From Symsagittifera roscoffensis (lineage: Eukaryota > Xenacoelomorpha > Acoela > Convolutidae), in contig NC_087062.1 of the NCBI RefSeq assembly GCF_963678635.1, forward strand, positions 67,811,415 to 67,875,414: DNA of 64,000 bases, written 5' to 3'. A program made the position numbers and the translations under genes. Every line of letters begins with the position of its first letter. Within the stretch, counting starts at the first letter, position 1. Positions 54,861-64,000 of this stretch are shown here, piece after piece. The notes beneath the pieces were generated by a model. That model was not told the DNA's origin, ran no database searches, and saw only the letters and a program-made list of their open reading frames with translations.

Positions 54861-57169
54861 TCGCCGAATATGTCAAATTTTGTTTTCTGGCATAGGAGGG
54901 ACGATATCTTCGAAGATTGAAATATTTTGAACTCTTTGTTTGCTCTACCCTTTGTTTGCTCTACTACTTAACGTAATGACGAATCAATCTTATGCTCAGG
55001 TTACTATAGCATGTAATACAGTAGAATCACCAATTCTACAACTTCATCCACTACTCTGCGGGTACAAACCACTGCGTAAAAAGCACACGTGAAACTCTGT
55101 ACCAAACAGCACTGCCACACACTGTGTATGGCACTCTTGAAGGGTTGTTTCTAAAATCACTCACCTTGTGAACTAATAAGGAGGAACACTAGTTGTTTCA
55201 TTTTCTATCACCAGCAGATATCCTGCCTCCGCTCAAACAAAAAAGCCACTGTTGTCTGAGTGGATAGCATTTATCGTAATTCAGCGGACCCTTATCTTTC
55301 AGTACACATAATGCACAAATGCTGTTCATGAATGGCATAAGTTTTTATTGGTTGCCACATTTTTTTTCACAGATAATTTCTCAAAAGCCAGATAATTACA
55401 AAAAAAAACGATCCGAGAAATTTAGCAGCACTATTGTAAAATGGGCTTAGAGGGCAACCAAGCTGATTGTCAGGTGGTAGATAATGGATATCATCGATTT
55501 TACATTAGTCACATAGCGCACACTGCTAAATAAAGCAGCAGCAAGCTTTAAATGGCTAAAACAAAATGGAATATGAATTGCAAACAATTCAAATCATGTT
55601 GCAAATGGGCAAACTTCAGACAAAATTTCAATATGAACAATTGCGTGTTTTTGAAAAATATGTTGGCCAATTTTTTAAAAAAAATCTCCACAGCCCACAA
55701 ACAATGATTATACTTTACTAATTATAATTAATGTACACAAATTTAGTTAACTGTCCCAAATTGACTAAAATGGCAATCTGTAAACCCCATAACTTAGCAA
55801 AAAATAATCACAGGTGAAATATCTTTTCAAAATTAAGCTCAAGACAACAATACCTTGTGAACGATAACAAAAGTTTTGTCAAAAATGGCTAGTTAAAGAG
55901 TCGAAATATGTCTGAAAAAACCACCCGAGCACAAGTTTTCCGTTAGTTTCGCTAAGAATGTCGGACCAATAAGTGATTCGTTTGGTGAATTTTTTTCAAT
56001 TCACAAGTGCAGTTCACGACAAAAAGTGAAAAATTTTGTCAAAATTTCCCAATTAAATTAACATATTGATGCCTGTCGTCAACAAACTGCGTTTTATACA
56101 TCTAGAGAATATATTTTTTTGCAGGTCAGATGCTGGCAAAAATGTCTGCAAAACGGTTGAAATATAATTTTTATGATGTTTTGTCAGTTAAAAGCTCAAA
56201 CGCCTTGTCAGTTTCTTCGTGGCCTGGAAGCGAAAACACAAAATGCGAAATTTCGCTTACATATGGAGTGAGCATTCATCGAGTAAAGTGTTGAAAGGGC
56301 AACACGAAATTATTTTTTCTCAGAAGAGTATACAATATTGAAATATTAATGCCTCCCCATAGATAGCTTTTATAGCGTTTCTCGCAGAGGATTGTCTCAT
56401 TGTTGCACAGTAATAAGCCAATTGACTTTACAGTAAATGCCTAGTTTTAGCGTGTAGCATGCCATCAAAACAGTCGGGTGGAATAACGAAGTAACAAAAC
56501 TGAAAACAACTAGTTGCGTAAATATCTGTTTGGAGCCGACATTTAATCTCGTGACTAACTACAAGAGTTTAATTTAAGCAGTTTCGAATCAAATCTTACA
56601 CCAAAGAGTTGAGATGACTCCTTTGGAAATTATCCTATTGTTGGCATTAACCTTAGTAACTTTTTTTTGTGCTGCTACATCAAATGAATGGTACAGTTTC
56701 GACGATCTGAAACATTTTTGACAGTTTCATCAATGTCACAATTTTCTTGATAACTTAGATAGTTCAGGTCTGGATGCTGCCGAAGTTTTCTAGTTTTTGC
56801 CTGTTTTTTCTTAATAATCAAGCTTTGCCATAGTTTTCTATCCCGGTCATAAGAAAAACTACAGGTACACCACACTTTTTGTGGCATCCTCTCATATATT
56901 TGCTAAATATTGTCTACCAAAATTTGTTTGAACTGCGTGGAATCATTCAAAGCTACAATTTGACAGAAAGTATTTCTTAGTTTGTCCAAGTTTCAGTTGT
57001 TCTTTCTTCCGATTGGTCGTTCACCTGATACACATTAACTTTTCCCGTTTCCAAAATGTACTGAAGAGTTTTTTGAATTTTAATTCTAGAAAGTCTTGAT
57101 ACTGCTGGAAAGTTATGCTAAATTTTTGTTTAAATTGCTTTGCATCAAAATCATATAAATTAAATGCTT
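54861..57169. other. Non-coding, no gene recognised
   Basis: AT-rich sequence without a recognisable exon or RNA gene. A minus-strand 70-codon frame at 56887-56675 (rich in Lys/Arg, NLSYQ-type) lies just outside the next inverted repeat and may belong to the retroelement remnant there. Confidence 0.35.
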
Positions 57170-59200
57170 ATGGCTGTTTGCGCTTTTGTTTTCTTTTTTT
57201 TGTAAACACAATTTTTGTGATTGATTCCCAGATCTTTCAGTAAAGTCGTCTTCGCTTCCTGCGCGGAAGTAAACTTCAATCATTTTTGCGAAGCTTGAGC
57301 CCACTTAAAGAGCGGGTAGCGAAATGGCTTAAGCTGATTGATCCACAAAATTCGGTGAGCTTGGTGTGCTAGCAAATAAGAAAGTTTTTGGTGATAACGG
57401 CGGTTCCAGCATACTAATAGAGCGTTATCTGTTCAATCTCGAAGCACTCTCAATTGAGGCCGTTCGAAGTTTCCGCATTTCGTCTTACTCTTTTTTGTGA
57501 CGTTTTTTGTCCCCGCAGTCTTCTTCAAAAGGCAAGACTACGGGCACACCGACGCTTCATAATCTTCGTTCCTTGTTCGAGCGCTCCATAATCGTTTCGA
57601 GTTAAAGGGCTCACTCGGATCATTGATTGTGACTTGCTATTCGGCAGTGCTCCATTCCGTGTCATGAATATCCATAATGGTATTTTTGCGGTTTTTAGAG
57701 CTAAGTCCGAATTTCGAACCACCACCTGCCTTTGTAGACTTTTCGGAGTCATCTTTTAGCTAATTGCTTGTTGGATTGTTGCGCCCGTTGGCACTGCGCT
57801 CCAATCCCCTTCGAGAGCTTTCTTTTTCTGACCCTGTACTACTTTTCACGCTAGGTTCAGGTGAGATGCGCGGATTCTGTCCTTCAGATAATCGTTTGGC
57901 TCAACAATATCTCCCTTAAGCACGAAAACGGCAGCTGATCCATTCATTATCTTGCCTGATTGTTACGAGATTTGATTTTTTCCTGGATCGCATTGTCAAT
58001 GCGAGTGTCATTATCTTAGCGCTGTTCTTCCGATATCAGCGGTTGTCCAAAAGTTTCCGTGTCTAGGCAGAATTTAATAACTTTATCACATTCTAATTTA
58101 AATCGAGTCGTTTTGATACTAATATTTGAAAGCAAGACATTTGAAATGTCTCTTGACTGATTAAAGGTAACTGTCTTTGAGCTGTGGTATTTAGTGCTGC
58201 TAGCAACTCGAAAAAATAAAGATCGATTTTAAACAATTCTTTTCTGCCTTCCTTCATACAACCCTATCTGCATTTACCGATTTTAATAAAAAAATTTTAA
58301 CCAATCTTATAATATAGTGATTGTTCAACGGAGCTACAATTGAGTCGATGAAAATGTTGCTGCAGCGTTCCTTAACCGCCTTTTAAGTTAGAAAAAAGAT
58401 GCAGAAGAGTAGACATGAAGCTTGATCTACTCGGATAGCTTGAGGACTTCGTTGTAACTCTTTACATTGTCGTATAAATTTTATCGCAATTTTGGCGCTG
58501 ACGTGATTTTTTTTCTTTTTGCAGTTTGAAATTTTGAGAGACTGTCTATTGCTAGTAAGATGTAAACGTTTTCTTCAGTTTCATTAAATAGAGGGACGCT
58601 AAGTCCAGTTGAAATTCTTTGTTTAGTTCACCTAAATTTTTATCTGTCTTTGTGTGGCCACCAAGTCCGTTCAGATACATACATCGTTCCTAGTTGTCCT
58701 GGGTGGGCAGCGTGGAGGAAAACATCGGAACATTCATCACGGAAAACTGGCAATTAAAGTACTTTTTTGTCCATTCAAACGATTCCGCCTTCCGCATGAT
58801 AGACTTTCTATTGCTGATGGAAGTATTTGCCCACTTTCTTCCATCTGTTTGCGTCTTCCGCCAATATACAATCGCGTATTTCTCAAAAATGTGTGTCCCT
58901 GTTTGTCAACGCAGCAATCATTTTCATTTTGAAGATGCGCGACAGCTTGATTTTAACTTGATTCTGCATTTAAATTGACCGTTATTTTTTTGTAAGCTGC
59001 TGAACACATAGTACTTTTTGAAAAAAAAAAAAGCAACTGACATCCGTTTATAGAATTGTCCACACTGAATATACTGGGTGATTACGTTCTCAATCTGTTA
59101 GCATTTTGTTAATCAATCACGTGTGTGTTCGCGAAAGTTTTAGAATTTTCAGATTGATCCAGAACATTTTTCTAAGCATCTTTTCCCAGTTTTTCCAAAA
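57170..59200 (-). mobile_element. Large inverted repeat, left arm, retroelement-like
   Basis: Minus-strand pieces (57752-57525: NGALPNSKSQSMIRVSPLTRN; 57304-57113: AKMIEVYFRAGSEDDFTER) have plus-strand counterparts in the right arm. Nucleotide similarity continues at 58650-58980 and at 59095-59200. The coding remnants look gag-like (soluble, charged, GSEDDFTERF), but the element family was not identified. Confidence 0.7.
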
Positions 59201-59299
59201 AAAAACATTTGTTTGTTAATCATTCAAGCTATGCAGCTACAACTTCATAATCCTTGCGTTGTGTCACACGACGGGCTTGGTTGTGCAATTGAACAAAAC

Positions 59300-59645
59300 T
59301 CTGAATCTGGATTGAATGTGTTTTCATATTCATCCCGTTACTTGAATACGTGTGAACAAAATACTCTACAAATGAGTTAGAACGCCTCAGCGGTGTTTGG
59401 TCAACAGAACATTTCCAATAATAACTAAGGAAAAATAAGTTTACCGTGATATTGGATCAAAAAGATCAAATAAGTTAGAACGCCAAATTGGATGTATTGT
59501 TGTCTCGTATGCAACCCGTAACTTGAATACGTGTGAACAAATTTACTGTACAGTTGAGTTAGACTGATTCAGCATTGTTTGGTCAAATGAACATTTCCAA
59601 TATGAACTATACTGAAAAAAGTCTATTGTAATATTGAATCATTAG
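59300..59645. repeat. Tandem duplication in the loop of the large inverted repeat
   Basis: Two diverged units about 181 bp apart share ACTTGAATACGTGTGAACAAA, GAGTTAGA, GTTTGGTCAA and GAACATTTCCAATA in the same order. Confidence 0.8.
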
Positions 59646-59799
59646 GCATTACCCAGTAAAATTAAATCACGCCGTTTCAAAAATATTCATTCCATTTGAC
59701 TTCGAGTTGAAACTAATAGCTTGTTCCAATATGGGATTTGTCGATTATTTATGACGCAGTCAGTTAGAAAAAGCGCCAAAAATAACTAAATACGATGAA

Positions 59800-61790
59800 A
59801 TATGCTTAGAACGATGTTCCGGATTAATCTGAGTACTCTAAAATCTTCGCGAACACGGACGTGATTGTTGAACCTAATGCTAAATGTTTGAGAACTTACT
59901 CACATGATATATCCAGTCAGGATTTTTCTAATAACGGATCTCAATTGCATCAAATTTTTTAAAATAGTACTATGTGATCAGCAGCTAACAAAAGGTGGTT
60001 AAAATTGTAAAAAACAGCTTCTCTTATTGAACAGCGCAACAAAGTTTCAGGATTTTAAATAGAAAGGACCAAGAAGAGTTATACTCGGACAAAAGGGAAA
60101 AAACAGCGACATTTCGGTTTAGGCAGATCTTTCAACGGTCAATTTACTTGCGGAATCACATTAAAATCAAGATTTCGCGCATCTTCAATTTGAAAAAGTT
60201 TTCCGCGTTGACAAACAGGGACCAAAAATTGTGGGAATTTCGGGACTGTATTCTGGCGGAAGACGCAAACAGACGCAAGAAACTGGCAATCAATTCCATC
60301 AACATTGTTCAACATTGGAGGGGCTATCATGCAGAAAGCAGAATCGTGCGAGTGGACAACAAATAGTAAATTGTCAGTCTTTCGAGATAAATGTATCAAT
60401 TTTTTCTAGGCTACCCATCCAGGACAACTAGGAACGACGTATGCATCCGAACGGACTTGGTGGCCACACAAGTACAGATAAAATAAGAAGTGAATCAAAT
60501 CAAGAAATTCAACTGAATTTAGCCGCTCTCTCCTATTGAAAAATGAATGAAAGTTTATGAAGCTTACTTCTTGCTAGTAGTAGATAGTTTTTTAAGTTCC
60601 AACGGCAAAAATCACTCAAACGACAAAAAAAAGATAAAACTGTCACGGCAATATCGAGAGTTAAAACAAACTCCCCATGCTATCTGACTAAATCAAGCTA
60701 CTTGTCTGAATTAAATGGCGGTCAAGTAACGTTGCAAGAAAATTAACATAGACTTAGTTGTAGCTTCGTTGAACCATTACCATTGTAAAAGATTGTTGAA
60801 AATGTTGATTAAAACCGTTAAAAGCAGATTCTATCATTCTTTTTTTTGAGCTCTTAGCAGCACTTTGGACTACAGCTCAAAAGACAACTACAATGAACTT
60901 GTTCGAGACACAATTCGAATGCAAACAAAATTTGGGACACTGGGATCAAGGAAGAAAAATGGTGTAACCACCAGACAACAAAGCGAACGGATCAGCTGCC
61001 GTTTGCAGTTGTTACGAGGGATGCTGACGAGCCAAGCGACAATGCGAAGGACAGAATTCGCGCATCTCGCCTAAACCTAGCGCAAAAAACAGTACAGAGT
61101 CAGAAAAAGAAAGTTCTCGAAGGTGATTGGAGTGCAGTGCCAACGGGCACAACAATCCAACAAGCAATTAGCTGAAAGATGGCTAAAAAGGTCTGGAAAG
61201 GCAGGTGATTGTTCGAAATTCGAACTTAGCTCCAACAACCGCAAATTTCCAATTATGGAATTTTTGGAACTGAATGGAGCACCGCCGAATAGCAAGGCAC
61301 AATCAGTGATCCGATTGAGCCCCACAACTCGAAACAAGGCACGAATGATTGAAAAGCGACACCAAAAATCCATATTGTAGAAAACTGCTGGGACAAAAAA
61401 AACCGTCACAGAAAAGAGGAATACAAAATGCGCAAATGTCGAACAGCCACAATCAATACTCCTTCGGGATCGAAGACATAAAGCTTCATTAGTAAAATGG
61501 AACCGACGTCGTCATCCAAAAACTTCGTAACTGCTAGCACACCAAGCCTACCGAATATTGTGGATCAAACAGCTGAAACCATTTTGCCACCATTTTCCAG
61601 GTGGTCTCAAAACTCGCAATAATGAAAGAAGTTTCTTTCGAAACGGGAAGCGAAGACGACTTTACTGAAAGATTTCTGATTCTCTCACGTTAATTGTGAT
61701 TACACAAACAGAAAACAGAGGCGCAAACAACCTTTTGGTTCAGACGCGCAACCAACGTCCGTGATAGGTTCATTGGTTCATTGGTGAAAA
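59800..61790 (+). mobile_element. Large inverted repeat, right arm, retroelement-like
   Basis: Plus-strand open pieces at 60865-61074 and 61123-61380 (NGAPPNSKAQSVIRLSPTTRN) match the left arm in inverse orientation, and 60139-60480 matches 58650-58980. Stops and shifts differ between the arms, so both are decayed copies of one coding sequence. Family not identified. Confidence 0.7.
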
Positions 61791-63179
61791 AATTGAACGA
61801 GAACATCAATCTGACTGAACTGGTAACTCTAAACTTCCGAGTCGAAACGCCGTCGATATCGATTCATGAGAAAAAATAATAAGACGCAAGGAACCGAATA
61901 CGACCCGAACAAGCCATTCGAAGATTTTGCAAATCGCACGTATATATTCCACGTCCAACTATGGCCCGACTCAGGAGACACTTGATTAAAATCATACCGA
62001 TTGTTCGAGCGGGAAGGAGCGAGCTCCTGAAACAGAGTAAAACGTAATGGATGACTCACAGCTGAAACGTATAAAAAAAGGAAAAAGAAAAAGCCTAAGC
62101 TTTGTTTGAAAAACTCTATAACTCTGTAAATTTTAAATTTTTCCAAGCATAGGGACTGGAGTCTCTGACTAGCCTGATGAAGCAACCTAATTTTTTGTTT
62201 ATATTACCAATGACATGTCCTTGGTTGCAATAATATACTTTTTCATGCAACTATATTATCCAGTCTAAAGTGTCATGGCTAAGAAAGACTAATTTTGTTC
62301 TCAGTGTTTTCTCACTTCGAAAGTGTTCTTTTGTCCTAAGACCTGGGTTGTGATTTAGATTATAAATTGTATGTTTTCAATTTCAATTTTTAGTTTCAGC
62401 TGGCGCGATTTTTTCAAGGATAACAATCGTAGCTCCTCTCGTTCCGTTGTTTAAGACGAGCTCAATAAATCACTCGCCAAAATAGATTTCATAAAATTTT
62501 GATGCAAAGCACCTCAAGCTAAAATTTCGCATAGCTTTTCAGCAGTATCAAGACCTTCCAGAATTAAAATTCAAATGAAGTCATTAGTCCTTTTTAAAAA
62601 CGGGGCAATTTAATGAGTATCAGGTATAAAACCAATTAGAAGAAAGAACAATTGACATTTCAAAAAGCTAAGAAATACATCGCGGTCAAATTGTAGCCTT
62701 GAATGGTTCAACGCGGTTCAAATATCTTTTGGCGGACAATATTTAGCAAATTGCTCACTATAGTCAATTTTTTTTTCAGAAAAATGAAACCCAATTGAAG
62801 GGCCTAGCTTAGATTTTTATCTTTCCAACGAACTTTTTTCAGTCCAAGTTTTTGAAGAGCTACTGCCGCTCTCTGACGCTCTTAAAAGAAATGGTCAAAC
62901 GGAGCCTTCAAAACAAGTTTTTCAGTTTTTCATCCGGCTTTTTTCGAGGCAACAATTTCATTCATTAAATTTCAAAAGTTCAAACGTGGGGTGGGGGGGG
63001 GGGGGGGGGTTGTGGTAAATGGCGGTTGTGGTAAAAAAAAACAGTAAAACGAAGTGTTAAACTGCGATGAATTTAAAAAGTAGAGCCAAAAATTTTAGTG
63101 TGAAATGTAATGCGTAGCAACTGCACTAACAGGAAATGAGATAACTTTGAAAAAAAATGTAAATTTCATAAATAACCCC
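61791..63179. other. Non-coding, with a G-run
   Basis: No gene recognised. A GGGGTGGGGG-type run of about 20 G occurs at 62988-63010. Confidence 0.4.
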
Positions 63180-63700
63180 TCAAAAAATCCATTAAAAACG
63201 ATTATAATCGGCAATAAAGGATTTTATTCGCATAAAAGATATTAGGACTGTAATCCATTTTTAGTGGATTATAATCGATTATAATGGATTATTTTGACTA
63301 ATAAATATTAAGATTATAATCCATTTTTAAAGGATTATAATCGATTTTTTTGTCCTTTTATAGATACTGACCGCATAATCAATTATGATCCATGGGCGCT
63401 CGGTGCGGGAAATCTTTAAACATTTATAAAATTTTGTCGGAACGATCAGAGAAAATGAAAGAACCGAAGAAAAAAGGGAGCGTCCTGGTTGCGGAATCCA
63501 CATAAAAAACACAATTTGCATTGTTCCGCCGCATCATGATAATCAACCAAAAATGAATCATAATTTACTTTTTTTGAGGCAAAAAAATCCAATTTGAATC
63601 CATTATAATAGATTCTTTTTCACTTTTGTTTCTGCCTAAAAAGAATCCACTCTGAATCGATTAAAATCCATTTCTCAGCTCATTATATCGGTGTTGTGCA
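63180..63700. repeat. ATTATAATCGATT-rich repeat cluster
   Basis: GATTATAATCGATT and its near-inverse AATCCATT recur at least six times. 63570 onward (TTTTTGAGGCAAAAAAATCC and CCATTATAATAGATT) resembles the starts of the repeats at 14098 and 36557, so this is a related MITE-like element. Confidence 0.65.
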
Positions 63701-63950
63701 ATTTTGTAGGTATTATCTTGATAATTTTTATTTTTTGTTAGCGGGTGAAAAAACCTTTTTGCCATTTTTTTCTACTATTTTCAAAATAAAACCTTAAAAA
63801 CGTGCGACCTCAAGATTTAATAAAAAGGCAAAATTGGATGACGTTTAAGTTGAGCATGATAATTCTATTTTTTTTTGTGTCGTGGTGAGTCAACTTACCC
63901 ACTTCCTATCCAGGGGTACTGGGCGGCATCTAGCTGATGGGACTTTAGAC
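63670..63950. repeat. Dispersed repeat, inverted partner of 52000-52270
   Basis: Carries GTTGTGCAATTTTGTAGGTAT, AACGTGCGACCTC and CAACTTACCCACTTCCTATC, the reverse complements of blocks near 52000-52270. Ends near GGACTTTAGACCGAAT. Confidence 0.75.
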
Positions 63951-64000
63951 CGAATAACATTAGAAAGACTTTAGGCTGATTTTTTAGATAATTTTTACCT

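Noticed and set aside
58694-58978. 94-codon plus-strand frame (VCVFRQ motif), matched by a minus frame at 60399-60139
   Set aside because: Shared only because the DNA is an inverted repeat. The other coding remnants of the element run on the opposite strand in both arms.
1-64000. tRNA, rRNA or CRISPR-type arrays
   Set aside because: No cloverleaf, rRNA signature or spaced identical direct repeats were seen. The tandem repeats present are ordinary minisatellites or segmental duplications.

Overview
This is a eukaryotic, most likely invertebrate animal, window. It is AT-rich and intron-rich, and repeats dominate it. The one recognisable host gene is a plus-strand seven-transmembrane (GPCR-like) receptor. 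Two of its exons are visible, at 13544-13773 and 49626-50003, joined by matching phase-2 splice sites across an intron of about 35.9 kb. The 3' end of the gene lies beyond what I can see. I cannot name the species. A nematode or another small invertebrate is plausible, but only from the general character of the receptor and the retroelements.

Layout: 1-5480 is a decayed Ty3/gypsy element on the minus strand (integrase, RNase H, RT, protease and gag remnants, running off the left edge), with a 286-bp stretch of pol triplicated in tandem. 6160-11720 is a decayed Ty1/copia element on the plus strand. 11720-13500 is the region upstream of the receptor and holds a fold-back element. The long intron then carries two tandem copies of a segment containing an AT-rich dispersed repeat plus a decayed BEL/Pao element (left copy 14098-15359 + 33012-36556, right copy 36557-42338). 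The left BEL/Pao copy is split by a young LTR retrotransposon.

That young element (15360-33011, minus strand, 17,652 bp, LTRs of 933 and 934 bp about 99% identical) is the highlight. It has a 2.9-kb leader with about 13 copies of a CCCCTCCGGATT-like motif. It encodes a large gag-protease-RT ORF and a second ORF that continues RT and adds RNase H, a 470-residue linker, a D,D(35)E integrase and a long C-terminal extension ending in what looks like a macro domain. Two further ORFs of unrecognised function follow (223 and 464 aa). The sequence next to its 3' LTR (TGTCCGGGGAG) recurs four times inside pol. The gag-pol frame is broken inside RT, apparently by a small recent deletion.

42340-64000 contains no further recognisable host exon apart from receptor exon 2. 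It has two copies of a repeat rich in the palindrome TTTCAGATCTGAAA, a pair of 1.7-1.9-kb inverted repeats (45175-46900 and 52980-54860) that bracket receptor exon 2, a second large inverted repeat (57170-59200 / 59800-61790) carrying retroelement-like coding remnants, and dispersed MITE-like sequences. Domain calls rest on motifs read by eye, with no database search.
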